Assembly: GCA_945271295.1 (NCBI GenBank)
Contig: CALYPG010000002.1
Span: 167,868-231,867, forward strand
DNA length: 64,000 bases
DNA from: an uncultured Gilliamella sp.
GTDB lineage: Bacteria; Pseudomonadota; Gammaproteobacteria; Enterobacterales; Orbaceae
Direction of reading: 5' to 3'
Part shown: piece by piece, positions 8,964 through 17,648 of the stretch
Numbering within the stretch: position 1 is the first letter of the stretch
How the letters are laid out: each line of letters begins with the position of its first letter
Notes under the pieces: model-generated
Seen by the model: only the letters and a program-made list of their open reading frames with translations
Database searches by the model: none
What the model was told of the DNA's origin: nothing
Translations under genes and position numbers: made by a program

Positions 8964-8991
8964 TTGCACTTTTTGCCAGAAAGAGTATAAT
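8964..8991 (+). promoter_or_regulatory. Sigma-70 type promoter of the rpsP operon
   Basis: TTGCAC (8964-8969), a 16-bp spacer and a perfect TATAAT (8986-8991), followed by a C/G-rich stretch (TCTCGGGC). It lies 66 bp upstream of the rpsP start, and no other good promoter is visible in this gap. Confidence 0.75.
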
Positions 8992-9056
8992 TCTCGGGCT
9001 TTGATTTTGTCCATGTTGGGCAGAAAAAAGATTATTTTTTAATTTAAGAGGACGTT

Positions 9057-9305
9057 ATGGTAACTATTCGTTTAGCTCGTGGTGGCTCTAAAAAGCGCCC
9101 ATTTTATCAAGTAGTTGTCACTGATAGCCGCAACCCACGTGATGGTCGTTTTATTGAGCGCGTTGGCTTTTTTAATCCAATTGCACAAGGTAATGCAGAA
9201 GAATTACGTTTAGATCTTGATCGCGTAAATCATTGGGTTGGTTTAGGTGCAACTGTTTCTGATCGTGTTAATACATTGATCAAACAAGCACAAAAAGCTG
9301 CTTAA
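9057..9305 (+). CDS. rpsP: 30S ribosomal protein S16
   Basis: S16 is a small-subunit protein needed for 30S assembly. The 82-residue sequence begins [20 protein letters not shown] and contains [18 protein letters not shown], nearly identical to E. coli S16, whose length is also 82. A GAGG ribosome site precedes the ATG. It is the first gene of the conserved rpsP-rimM-trmD-rplS operon. Confidence 0.98.
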   Translation: MVTIRLARGGSKKRPFYQVVVTDSRNPRDGRFIERVGFFNPIAQGNAEELRLDLDRVNHWVGLGATVSDRVNTLIKQAQKAA

Positions 9306-9324
9306 TTAAGTAATAGTAACTGTG

Positions 9325-9855
9325 ATGATGAATACTGAGAATCTAATTGTTGTTGGTAAACTTGGTTCAAGCTACGGCATTCGTGGATGGCTCAGAATTT
9401 TTTCGTTTACAGAATTTCCAGATAGTATTTTTGATTACACACCTTGGTATATTCAGCGAGCTGGACAATGGCAAGAAGTAATCGTAGAAAGCTTTAAACC
9501 ACATAATCAAGATATGATTGTGAAGCTTGTAGGTATTGATGATCGTGACCAAGCCCATGCATTAACCAATATTGAAATTTATGTTGATGCACAAAAATTA
9601 CCAAAACTAAATGATGGTGATTTTTATTGGAAAGATCTAATTGGTTGCCAAGTGAAAACAATCAATGGTTACAATTTAGGTCAGGTAACTGATTTAATGG
9701 AAACGGGTTCTAATGATGTATTGGTAGTAAAAGCGAATCTAAAAGATGCATTTGGAGCAACAGAACGTTTAATCCCTTTTGTTGAAGAACAATTTATTAA
9801 ACAAATTGATTTAACAACAAAAATGATTGTGGTCGATTGGGATCCCGCTTTTTAA
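9325..9855 (+). CDS. rimM: 16S rRNA processing protein RimM
   Basis: RimM binds S19 and helps mature the 3' domain of the 30S subunit. The protein has an N-terminal barrel domain ([20 protein letters not shown]) and a C-terminal PRC-barrel ([13 protein letters not shown] onward), ending in VDWDPAF like E. coli RimM. Three adjacent start codons exist (GTG 9322, ATG 9325, ATG 9328). I chose an ATG because no ribosome site favours the GTG. It lies between rpsP and trmD in the usual order. Confidence 0.96.
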   Translation: MMNTENLIVVGKLGSSYGIRGWLRIFSFTEFPDSIFDYTPWYIQRAGQWQEVIVESFKPHNQDMIVKLVGIDDRDQAHALTNIEIYVDAQKLPKLNDGDFYWKDLIGCQVKTINGYNLGQVTDLMETGSNDVLVVKANLKDAFGATERLIPFVEEQFIKQIDLTTKMIVVDWDPAF

Positions 9856-9871
9856 TTGGTAAGGTAAGAAT

Positions 9872-10624
9872 ATGTGGATTGGCGTTATTAGCCTTTTTCC
9901 CGAAATGTTTCAAGCTATTACTAGTTATGGCGTAACTGGTCGGGCCGTTAAAAACGGACTGTTAGAAGTAAATTATTGGAACCCGCGCGATTTTGCGCAT
10001 GATAAGCATAAGACTGTCGATGATAGGCCTTATGGTGGTGGTCCGGGCATGTTGATGATGGTACAACCACTTAAAGATGCGATTCATGCAGCTAAAACAG
10101 TAGCAGGTGACGATACCAAAGTAATTTATCTGTCTCCACAAGGGCGCAAATTAAACCAACAAGGTGTTTGCGAATTGTCACAAAATCAAAAATTAATTTT
10201 GATTTGTGGACGATATGAAGGCATAGATGAACGCGTTATCCAAACCGAAATTGATGAAGAATGGTCAATTGGGGATTACGTGTTGAGTGGCGGTGAATTA
10301 CCGGCGATGACTATGATTGATGCATTAGCAAGGTTTATTCCTGGCGTATTAAATCATGAATCATCAGCAGAAGAAGATTCTTTTGCTAACGGTTTACTTG
10401 ATTGCCCTCACTATACTCGACCTGAGGTGTTAGATGGAATGGCGGTGCCTGATGTATTAATGTCTGGTCACCATGAAGCGATTCGTCGCTGGCGATTAAA
10501 ACAATCACTAGGACGAACTTGGTTAAGAAGAGAAGATCTTCTTGAAAATCTAGCTCTGACTGATGAAGAGCAACGTTTACTCACTGAATTCCAACATGAA
10601 TATCGTGATGAACAGAGCCATTAA
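9872..10624 (+). CDS. trmD: tRNA (guanine-N1)-methyltransferase
   Basis: TrmD methylates G37 of tRNAs reading CUN, CCN and CGG codons using S-adenosylmethionine, preventing +1 frameshifts. The 250-residue protein shows the SPOUT trefoil-knot motifs: [36 protein letters not shown] and the cofactor-contacting [14 protein letters not shown]. Length and C terminus ([17 protein letters not shown]) match E. coli TrmD. It starts 16 bp after rimM in the operon. Confidence 0.98.
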   Translation: MWIGVISLFPEMFQAITSYGVTGRAVKNGLLEVNYWNPRDFAHDKHKTVDDRPYGGGPGMLMMVQPLKDAIHAAKTVAGDDTKVIYLSPQGRKLNQQGVCELSQNQKLILICGRYEGIDERVIQTEIDEEWSIGDYVLSGGELPAMTMIDALARFIPGVLNHESSAEEDSFANGLLDCPHYTRPEVLDGMAVPDVLMSGHHEAIRRWRLKQSLGRTWLRREDLLENLALTDEEQRLLTEFQHEYRDEQSH

Positions 10625-10655
10625 TATTTCAGTATAACTAGTAAGAGACAATATT

Positions 10656-11006
10656 ATGAAAAATGCAATTATTCAGCAATTAGAACAAGAACAAATGAAA
10701 AAAGACATCCCGTCTTTTCGTCCGGGTGATACGGTAGAAGTAAAAGTATGGGTTGTTGAAGGTAACAAAAAACGTCTTCAAGCATATGAAGGTGTAGTTG
10801 TAGCAATTCGCAATCGTGGTTTACATTCTGCATTTACAGTACGTAAAATTTCGAATGGCGAAGGTGTTGAACGAGTATTCCAAACTCACTCACCAATTGT
10901 TGATTCAATTACTGTGAAACGTCGTGGTCAAGTGCGTCAAGCGAAACTTTACTACTTACGCGAACTTCGTGGTAAAGCGGCTCGTATTAAAGAGCGCCTT
11001 AACTAA
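10656..11006 (+). CDS. rplS: 50S ribosomal protein L19
   Basis: L19 sits at the 30S-50S interface. The 116-residue sequence contains [39 protein letters not shown] and the C-terminal [17 protein letters not shown], characteristic of the family and equal in length to the E. coli protein within one residue. It is the last gene of the rpsP operon and is followed by a hairpin terminator. Confidence 0.98.
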   Translation: MKNAIIQQLEQEQMKKDIPSFRPGDTVEVKVWVVEGNKKRLQAYEGVVVAIRNRGLHSAFTVRKISNGEGVERVFQTHSPIVDSITVKRRGQVRQAKLYYLRELRGKAARIKERLN

Positions 11007-11057
11007 TTTTTATTAGTTAACAATTAAAAATTAAATAAAATATATCAGATTAAATAT

Positions 11058-11081
11058 GGTCACCTTTATGGTGACCGTTTT
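11058..11081 (+). terminator. rpsP operon terminator
   Basis: GGTCACC (11058-11064), a TTTAT loop and GGTGACC (11070-11076), followed by GTTTTG. It is positioned 52 bp after rplS. Confidence 0.8.
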
Positions 11082-11161
11082 GCTTATAATAAAAATTATT
11101 TCCTACCAATATTTATTGATACAATCACAATTATTTTAAAGCAATATAAAAGGTATATGCT

Positions 11162-11764
11162 ATGGCTGACTATCTTGTTGATATTCTTGCGACAACTGTA
11201 AAATTATTTGCATTAATGACACCTCCAGCCGTTTTGAGTGCATTTTTAAGTGGTACCAAACAATATAATGAACAACAGCGACGCAAAACCGCTTTTAAAA
11301 CATCATGTGCAGTTTTTATTATTGGAATTGTGTTGTTCTTTATTGGTAATACCATGTTTAGTGTGTTTGGCTTTACGCTTGATGCTTTTAGAATTGGTTC
11401 GGGAGCACTATTATTTTTGACTGCTGTTTCGCTAATGAATGATTCCCCGGAAAAAAACAAAATTAATAGCGATGAAGATATCAGCGTGGTGCCATTAGCC
11501 ATCCCATTGTGTATGGGACCGGCATCCATTGGTACCATTATTGTGCTAGGAACCGGTGCGGTAGGTATTAGTCAAAACTTGATTGGTGCATTTTCATTAT
11601 TGATTGCTTCAAGTGGTATTTATGCCATGTTGTTATGTGCTAAAAGCATTGCTAACGTATTAAAAAATACGGGAATTGCCATTTTAGCAAAATTAACCGG
11701 ACTATTACTTTCTGCAATTGCCGCCCAAGTGATTTTCACCGGTGTGGCAGCGTTCCTAAAATAA
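11162..11764 (+). CDS. MarC/UPF0056 family membrane protein
   Basis: A 200-residue inner-membrane protein with six predicted hydrophobic helices, of the MarC (UPF0056) family. Family traits visible are the FALMTPPAVLSAFLS first helix with an NPxG-like position replaced by TPPA, the RIGSGALLFLTAVSLM segment, and VVPLAIPLCMGPASIGTIIVL, close to the usual PLAxPxxxGPGxI motif. The family's function is not established; the old multidrug-resistance link of MarC was not supported. It is a single gene, ending convergently with the amino acid permease. Confidence 0.82.
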   Translation: MADYLVDILATTVKLFALMTPPAVLSAFLSGTKQYNEQQRRKTAFKTSCAVFIIGIVLFFIGNTMFSVFGFTLDAFRIGSGALLFLTAVSLMNDSPEKNKINSDEDISVVPLAIPLCMGPASIGTIIVLGTGAVGISQNLIGAFSLLIASSGIYAMLLCAKSIANVLKNTGIAILAKLTGLLLSAIAAQVIFTGVAAFLK

Positions 11765-11875
11765 TCCGGATGAGTTAGATTTTACTTATTCATGTAAAAC
11801 TAATATATCTTTGTTCACTTAAAATAATCAACTTCGATTATTAAAAATGATTAACTAGTGTAGTAATAAACTGAC

Positions 11876-11926
11876 ATAACATATACAACACAAACAATCT
11901 ATCGCCATTTGTATTGTATATGTTAT
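11876..11926. terminator. Long hairpin between convergent marC-like and permease genes
   Basis: A 13-bp inverted repeat, ATAACATATACAA (11876-11888) against TTGTATATGTTAT (11914-11926), with further pairing inside (ACAAA/TTTGT). It lies between convergent genes and would serve both strands. There is no strong T-run on either side, so intrinsic termination is uncertain. Confidence 0.5.
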
Positions 11927-11938
11927 AGAAAATAATGA

Positions 11939-13345
11939 TTAATTTGAATGGTTACTCTTAGTGGTTAAATTTTTACTGGTATAGAAAAAATAAGAAACCA
12001 GAATAATCAAAACTAATATTATTTCAGATAACAAAATGAAATGGCCTGATTCACCAAACCAAACACCAACAATTATTATAATATTTACAACAATAGAAAT
12101 TGCTGCCAGCCAAGGGAATAAAGGTGATTTAAATTTGATCATCTCTTTAGGGTATTTACCACTATTTATACCCTTACGGAATTGATACTGACACCAAGCA
12201 ATAATAATCCACGCAAAGCACCCCACTTGACCAGTACTTGCTACCAAATAGATATATAGTTTTTCTGCTGCTATATATTTTGAAAATAAAGATACGAGTG
12301 CAATGATCGAAATAAACAAAATACCTTTAATTGGCACTCCGCGTTTATTTACTTTAGAAAAAGATTTTGGTGCAAGATTATCTTGCGCCATAGACCACAA
12401 CATTCTCGAACTAGCATAAATTGCTGAGTTGGCCGCCGAAATGGCTGCACAAAAAATGACAAACAACATTACATATGAGGCAAACGTAATCCCCACTTTA
12501 TTGAAAACCCAAACAAATGGACTAATTTCATTATGTTCAGTTCCATATGGATAGACCAATGCTAATACAGCAATTGCTAGTACATAAAAAAGAATAATAC
12601 GAAAAGCTACACCAGTTATAATTTTCGGCAACACTGCTTGCGGCGATTGTGCTTCACCTGCAGCACTACCAATTAATTCAACCCCTTGAAATGAATAAGT
12701 AACAATGGTCATACAAACAAATATCGACAAAAATCCATTTGGAAACCAACCATTTTCTGTTTTGAAAGTTGGAAGGATGTGAGTTTGTAAATATTGCTGA
12801 TAAAGTAAATAAATACCGACTCCAATAAAAGCAATAATCGCCAATACTTTAATCGTTGAAAACCAATATTCACTTTCGCCAAAAGCGCGAACTGAAGTTA
12901 AATGCACTGAGGTTAAAACTATTAAAATAAGGAGACTATACAAATATATGGGAATGGAAGATAAAACTTGGTGGGCTATTATTGACGCAGCGGTTAAATC
13001 TGCTGCCATAGATAGTACCCAACTTAGCCAATATAACCAACCTATGGTGTAACTCCAAATAGGATTTGGTATGAACATTAATGCATAGTGTTGAAAAGAA
13101 CCGGCATGGGGAAATGCGCAAGAGAGCTCTCCTAAGCACAACATCGTTGAGAGCATTATGCTACCGGCCATTAAATAAGCAAGAATTGTTCCCAATGGTC
13201 CAACGGTATTAAGTGGTGCTGCAATACCAATAAATAATCCCGTACCAATAGAGCCACCCAAGGAAATCATCAATAGATGACGATTTTTTAAATTCTTCTT
13301 TAAAGTACTGGGATAAGGACTTTCTTGAGATTCGGATGTTGCCAT
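11939..13345 (-). CDS. APC-superfamily basic amino acid permease, LysP/AAT type
   Basis: A 468-residue inner-membrane amino acid permease with 12 hydrophobic helices. The LKNRHLLMISLGGSIGTGLFIG motif in helix 1 is diagnostic of the AAT branch (LysP, AroP, GabP, Can1-like). I start it at 13345 (MATSES), which follows AGGCGG at six bases; the longer open frame from a GTG at 13396 would run through a strong hairpin. It is the last gene of the dokD operon, so lysine, ornithine or their D forms are the likely cargo. That cargo is inferred from context; the sequence alone does not fix it. Confidence 0.85.
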   Translation of the reverse strand: MATSESQESPYPSTLKKNLKNRHLLMISLGGSIGTGLFIGIAAPLNTVGPLGTILAYLMAGSIMLSTMLCLGELSCAFPHAGSFQHYALMFIPNPIWSYTIGWLYWLSWVLSMAADLTAASIIAHQVLSSIPIYLYSLLILIVLTSVHLTSVRAFGESEYWFSTIKVLAIIAFIGVGIYLLYQQYLQTHILPTFKTENGWFPNGFLSIFVCMTIVTYSFQGVELIGSAAGEAQSPQAVLPKIITGVAFRIILFYVLAIAVLALVYPYGTEHNEISPFVWVFNKVGITFASYVMLFVIFCAAISAANSAIYASSRMLWSMAQDNLAPKSFSKVNKRGVPIKGILFISIIALVSLFSKYIAAEKLYIYLVASTGQVGCFAWIIIAWCQYQFRKGINSGKYPKEMIKFKSPLFPWLAAISIVVNIIIIVGVWFGESGHFILLSEIILVLIILVSYFFYTSKNLTTKSNHSN

Positions 13346-13369
13346 GTAAACCGCCTGATAATCAATAAC

Positions 13370-13391
13370 AACTGCTGGTTTCCCAGCAGTT
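13370..13391 (-). other. Intercistronic hairpin with GAAA tetraloop
   Basis: On the transcribed strand AACTGCTGG pairs with CCAGCAGTT over nine perfect base pairs closed by a GAAA loop, a GNRA tetraloop. It lies exactly between the racemase stop and the permease ribosome site. No U-run follows, so it looks like an RNA-stability or processing element and not a terminator. Confidence 0.65.
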
Positions 13392-13399
13392 AACACGAA

Positions 13400-14506
13400 T
13401 TAATAAATAAACCGTTTTTCTACACCATTAGTTTGACATGCCATTAATAAGGCAGTGTAATCAAGCTCAAAACCAATGATATCACCTACGCGTAATGTTT
13501 GCGAAACATCTTGGATATCAACGAGAGTATGATCACTAGTTTGGCCTAAAACAGTAATATTATCATCAATAGGAACACAATTTTCCGCAGGTACATCTTG
13601 ACGCCCAAAAGCCAGAAGAGCACGCTTGCGAGTTCCATGATCAATAAATGTTTTACTATTTAAGAAAGCATCTACACCTAATTCACCAACAGGAACAGTT
13701 GGTTTACTATTAAGTTCAATGATTTGAGCATATAATTTATATAAATTACTACATGCTTTATCAATTGGTTTGTTTGAATGATGAAACTCATCAAGGTATT
13801 TCATATCCACATATTCAATACCAAATTCATGTAAACCACCAATCCTTATATGATTTAATCCTTCTGGCCAAATACCTTTATCTAATAAATGATAACTTGT
13901 ACAATTCCCAGCCGATAAATATTTTATTTTAATATTACACGATTGTTCTACCTTACGAGCTATCTGTAAAAAATCTTCGCCATTTTTTACAGTAGGTAAA
14001 ACCGTGCCATAGCAGTTAAAGTTAGTGCCAAGCCCATAAAGCTCAACACCTGGTAAGGATAATATCAGTTTAACAGTATTAATAATTTCATCAATATGTT
14101 CAAACCAAATTCCTTCGCGTAAATCGCCCATATCCACCATCAACAAAACTTGATGGATCTTTTGCTGTTTAACTGCTTCATCTGAAAGCGCTTGAATAAC
14201 TTCTTTTTCGCTATTTAAACTAATATCAGCATATTTAACTACATCGCTAATCTCACTTAAACAAGGGCTACGTAGTAAACAAGTTTTACATTTTAGTGCT
14301 TCTTTCAATTTCTTCAAATTGTAAGTTCTTGATTCAGCTATAACATCAATACCACCATCAAGAACGGCTTTCGCCGTTTCAACACAGCCATCAAATACTT
14401 TATTTACAGCCATCACTTCAATGCCATGTTTCGCTAACAGATCTTTTTCAACTCGGGCATTATTTTTTAATTTGCGTAAATCAATTTCTAATATAGGTTT
14501 GTACAT
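13400..14506 (-). CDS. orr: Alanine/ornithine racemase family PLP enzyme, ornithine racemase-like
   Basis: A 368-residue fold-type III PLP protein resembling clostridial ornithine racemase, which interconverts L- and D-ornithine. The N-terminal IDLRKLKNNARV and Lys36 in the VMAVNKVFDG strand mark the likely PLP lysine. ILLMVDMGDLREGIW-like and NFNCYGTV segments follow, and a C-terminal beta domain ends the protein. In the same operon sits a DokD-like decarboxylase acting on D-ornithine and D-lysine, so this enzyme could supply the D substrate from the L amino acid. The 21-bp gap to the upstream permease supports cotranscription. Lysine or another amino acid as substrate is possible. Confidence 0.78.
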   Translation of the reverse strand: MYKPILEIDLRKLKNNARVEKDLLAKHGIEVMAVNKVFDGCVETAKAVLDGGIDVIAESRTYNLKKLKEALKCKTCLLRSPCLSEISDVVKYADISLNSEKEVIQALSDEAVKQQKIHQVLLMVDMGDLREGIWFEHIDEIINTVKLILSLPGVELYGLGTNFNCYGTVLPTVKNGEDFLQIARKVEQSCNIKIKYLSAGNCTSYHLLDKGIWPEGLNHIRIGGLHEFGIEYVDMKYLDEFHHSNKPIDKACSNLYKLYAQIIELNSKPTVPVGELGVDAFLNSKTFIDHGTRKRALLAFGRQDVPAENCVPIDDNITVLGQTSDHTLVDIQDVSQTLRVGDIIGFELDYTALLMACQTNGVEKRFIY

Positions 14507-14527
14507 TTTTCACTCCTCTATATTTTA

Positions 14528-15937
14528 TTATTGTTGTAGACGATTGCGTTTTTGGGCACGATGGTATATCCATTCAGCTAACCCAATAGCAAGTACCGCA
14601 CCACCAACAATTTTAGCAATATATTCTGCATATCCACCCATATCAATTTGCGCAGGTGGAATAAAGACTAATATCACTGCAAATAGAGTCGATAAGAATC
14701 CTAAGCCAGGTAACACAATCGGCATTACTTTACCTGGAATTTTGAAACTACGTGGTACATCTGGTTGAGTAATACGTAAACGATAATAAGCAATAAACAT
14801 CACCAAATATGGAATAAAATAACAGATGGTTGTTAACGCCGTTAACATCCAATAAGCTGCAGCAATACTTGGTGATACAAAAGTTGAAAAACATAAAACC
14901 GTTACAATAATTGCTTGGATAATCAACGCAAAAGCAGGCGTTTTATAAACTGGATGTAAACGACCAATTCGCTCGCCAAGTAAATTATCTTCTTTAGATG
15001 CCTCTTGTAGCATATAGATAGGGCCAACTAACCATGAATTGATTTGCCCTAACGCACCAAAAAATAGACAGATTGCCATAACAGGTAATAACCAAGGCAT
15101 ATGTAATTCATTAGCAGCAGCTTCCATAGCCTGCATGACACCCGCAACAATATCAGTATCTTGAGCAGGTAATAAGGTGTTAATTGCCCATGAACCAATC
15201 ATATAAATACCCACAATTACAATTGCTGATACTGCCATTGCTTTAGGGAAATCGCGCTGTGGATTACGAGTACGCCCAGCTATCATTGGTGCAACTTCAA
15301 GTCCAGCAAAAGCAAACATCATACTAGATAAAAATACAATTGTATCCCAACTACTTAAATCAGGGATCCAATCACTAACATGACTATAATCAGTTGCCAT
15401 TGGGTGACCAGTTAATAACCAAACTACGGCTAAGACGATAATAATTGCTGCTGGGATAAATACCCCAAGCCATGCACTTACACTATTAATAATCTTGGTC
15501 CATTGCATGCCTTTAATATTCATCAATGTTAAAATCCAAAAGACAATCATGGAACCGACACCAATAAATACTTGATTCTGAGCTAACTCTGCACTAAACA
15601 TATAGCCAATTGCGGTAAAGCCAAATTGCAACATTAGTGGAAAGAAAAGTACACAAGAAAATAAAAAACAAACTACTACTATCCAACCAATACGTTTACC
15701 AAATGCTTCTTTTACCCATACAAAAATCCCACCATCTTTTGGCCAACCAGTTGAAAGCTCACCACAGACCATGGCTAAAGGGAAGAAAAGACAAAATGCA
15801 GCAATTAGCCAAAGCAACATTGCTGACGCCCCATAAGGAGCCACATTAGGAATTTGCCGTAAACTCAATATCGCAATGACATTCATAAACACAATGTCTT
15901 TAATACCAAGTAAACTTGAATCTTTAGAATCACTCAT
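14528..15937 (-). CDS. APC-family amino acid permease, GadC-like antiporter branch
   Basis: A 469-residue membrane protein with about 12 helices, of the APC branch containing glutamate:GABA and related amino acid/amine exchangers. Signatures include LSLRQIPNVAPYGASAMLLWL at helix 1, GELSTGWPKDGGIFVWVKEAFGKR, and FAFAGLEVAPMIAGRTRNPQRDFPKAM. It is the second gene of the dokD operon, immediately after the decarboxylase. That position is typical of an exchanger importing the amino acid and exporting the diamine, here perhaps ornithine/putrescine or lysine/cadaverine. Exchange is inferred from family and context. Confidence 0.82.
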   Translation of the reverse strand: MSDSKDSSLLGIKDIVFMNVIAILSLRQIPNVAPYGASAMLLWLIAAFCLFFPLAMVCGELSTGWPKDGGIFVWVKEAFGKRIGWIVVVCFLFSCVLFFPLMLQFGFTAIGYMFSAELAQNQVFIGVGSMIVFWILTLMNIKGMQWTKIINSVSAWLGVFIPAAIIIVLAVVWLLTGHPMATDYSHVSDWIPDLSSWDTIVFLSSMMFAFAGLEVAPMIAGRTRNPQRDFPKAMAVSAIVIVGIYMIGSWAINTLLPAQDTDIVAGVMQAMEAAANELHMPWLLPVMAICLFFGALGQINSWLVGPIYMLQEASKEDNLLGERIGRLHPVYKTPAFALIIQAIIVTVLCFSTFVSPSIAAAYWMLTALTTICYFIPYLVMFIAYYRLRITQPDVPRSFKIPGKVMPIVLPGLGFLSTLFAVILVFIPPAQIDMGGYAEYIAKIVGGAVLAIGLAEWIYHRAQKRNRLQQ

Positions 15938-15956
15938 AATTAACCTCAGATTATAA

Positions 15957-15983
15957 TATCTGGAGCTTTTAGTGCTCCAGATA
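15957..15983 (-). other. Intercistronic hairpin after the decarboxylase gene
   Basis: TATCTGGAGC (15957-15966) and GCTCCAGATA (15974-15983) form a perfect 10-bp stem with a seven-base loop in the 54-bp gap between dokD and the permease. The minus-strand transcript has no U-run after it. Together with the hairpin at 13370-13391, it suggests differential stability along this operon. Confidence 0.65.
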
Positions 15984-15991
15984 GTTCATGA

Positions 15992-17389
15992 TTAATACAG
16001 GTCGTATCCAACCATATCTTCGTAAGTATCTTCACGGCGAATCAATCGATCTTCACCTTTTTTATCGATCATCACAACAGCTGTGCGAGGGCGATTGTTA
16101 TACACGGTTTGACTTTCGATGGTGTAAGCACCCGCATCAAGGAAAGCCACAATATCACCAATTTGTGTATCTTTAGGCATTAAGAATTCTTCACCTTTAA
16201 CACCAACATGGTAATAGTCACCACCATCACATAACGGTCCGGCTAATTTGATATATTCATCATGTGCTTCATTGATTTTTGACGCATTATAGACATAGAA
16301 GAACCAATCAAAATGTTGACTGTCAGACAATACACTATAACCAGCATCAACAAATTTCCATTCAACATGTTCTTCAACGTTACCATCTAAATCGTAATTA
16401 GTTTTACGTTTTTCACAGGCAACTTCGGTTACCAAAACACCTGCTGAACCAGTTACTTTACGGCCAGGTTCAATACAGATTTCAACATCAGTACGCCATT
16501 TGTGTACTTCACTAATTACTGCATCAGCAAAGTCTTGTGCCGTAATACCTGCGTACATGTTGTCTTGTAATGGATTACCATTTTCTTCGTCATATTTATA
16601 TGGTACTGGAATACCACCACCAACGTTGATTAAATCAAATTTAATGCCAAGTACTTCTTCTAAACGGCGTGATTCATCAACTAGTACTTTCGTTGCTTTA
16701 GCAAAAGGCTCTGATTCAGGAACTTGATCCCCTACATGCATGTGTAAACCACGTAAATGTACATAAGGCATTTTAAGAATACGGCGGCAAGTTTCTTCCG
16801 CTTGTTCTAAATCGATACCTGATTTAGCATGGTATGCAGTTACTAATTCTGCATGTGTTGCCGATGGCACATTTGGTTCTACGCGCACACAAACATTAGC
16901 AACTTTCTTCAAGCGAGTTGAAATTTCATCAATAATATCAAGTTCATAAAGACTATCGACATTGATAATGTAAAGATCATTTTGGATAGCAAACTCTAAA
17001 TCTACTGGTTTTTTAACTACACCATTAAACACAATTTGGCTACCACTAAAACCAATATCTAAACATTTACGGACTTCATACATTGAGTTAGCTTCTGCAT
17101 AGATACCCGCATCTTTAATTGCTTTTAATACACCCATAACTGAACAGGTTTTTGAAGCATAAAAAATCTTAGTGTTAGGATGTGCTTTAAATGCATCTTT
17201 AATTTCTTGCACATTACGATCAATTTCTTTTTCAGAAAAAACATAAAAAGGAGTTGGATATTTTTTAGCTAATTGTTCCAAATTAACGCCATCAAAACAT
17301 AATTTACCGTTTTCGGCACTGAAACGGCGATCTTTTGTTATAAGATCTGTGCGTAATTTGTTATAATTTGACATAATTGTGTCGGACAT
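15992..17389 (-). CDS. dokD: Fold III PLP decarboxylase, D-ornithine/D-lysine decarboxylase (DokD)-like
   Basis: This 465-residue enzyme has the alanine-racemase-type barrel plus C-terminal beta domain of diaminopimelate and ornithine decarboxylases. Visible residues are PLP Lys80 in FYASKT, the HMHVG motif at 216-220, VGGGIP at 256-261, EPGR at 307-310 and Cys387 in GPLCDGGD. It is about 45 residues longer than LysA. As I recall, Salmonella DokD (STM2360) has this same length and sits beside a racemase-like gene, permeases and a sigma-54 activator, exactly the context seen here. DokD decarboxylates D-ornithine and D-lysine with inversion to putrescine and cadaverine. An alternative is a LysA-like meso-diaminopimelate decarboxylase, but the operon argues against it. 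Confidence 0.78.
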   Translation of the reverse strand: MSDTIMSNYNKLRTDLITKDRRFSAENGKLCFDGVNLEQLAKKYPTPFYVFSEKEIDRNVQEIKDAFKAHPNTKIFYASKTCSVMGVLKAIKDAGIYAEANSMYEVRKCLDIGFSGSQIVFNGVVKKPVDLEFAIQNDLYIINVDSLYELDIIDEISTRLKKVANVCVRVEPNVPSATHAELVTAYHAKSGIDLEQAEETCRRILKMPYVHLRGLHMHVGDQVPESEPFAKATKVLVDESRRLEEVLGIKFDLINVGGGIPVPYKYDEENGNPLQDNMYAGITAQDFADAVISEVHKWRTDVEICIEPGRKVTGSAGVLVTEVACEKRKTNYDLDGNVEEHVEWKFVDAGYSVLSDSQHFDWFFYVYNASKINEAHDEYIKLAGPLCDGGDYYHVGVKGEEFLMPKDTQIGDIVAFLDAGAYTIESQTVYNNRPRTAVVMIDKKGEDRLIRREDTYEDMVGYDLY

Positions 17390-17444
17390 ATGACCTCCAG
17401 TTAATTAGTACATAAAAAACAAGTAAAAAGATTTCTCACTACAA

Positions 17445-17461
17445 TGCAAGCTGCATGCCAA
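17445..17461 (-). promoter_or_regulatory. Sigma-54 (-24/-12) promoter for the dokD operon
   Basis: The minus strand reads TTGGCATGCAGCTTGCA, matching the consensus YTGGCACG-N4-TTGCW with one mismatch and with the required ten bases between GG and GC. With the -12 C at 17446, transcription would start near 17434, giving a leader of about 45 bases. A sigma-54 activator gene lies divergently next to it. Confidence 0.88.
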
Positions 17462-17541
17462 CTTAAAAAATACAAATAATCAATTAATTAACAAAATAAT
17501 TACAAAATTAATATTAGTCATTTAGTAAAAAAACTGTTTTT

Positions 17542-17559
17542 ATGACGGATGTTTGTCAT
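17542..17559. promoter_or_regulatory. Candidate activator-binding site (UAS)
   Basis: ATGAC-N8-GTCAT, an 18-bp dyad centred about 115 bp upstream of the predicted dokD transcription start. That distance is typical for an enhancer-binding protein site, and the dyad lies between the promoter and the activator gene. Assignment to the adjacent activator is inference. Confidence 0.5.
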
Positions 17560-17648
17560 TATTGCCAGCTATAGATGAAAGATATTCAACTTAATTAGAA
17601 ATAAGCTAAATTTAATAAACAAGCCAAATTTTAAAAGGTACTAATAGC

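Noticed and set aside
15992..17389. Biosynthetic diaminopimelate decarboxylase (LysA) call
   Set aside because: The protein is about 45 residues longer than LysA and lies with a racemase-like gene, two amino acid permeases and a sigma-54 activator, a degradative context.
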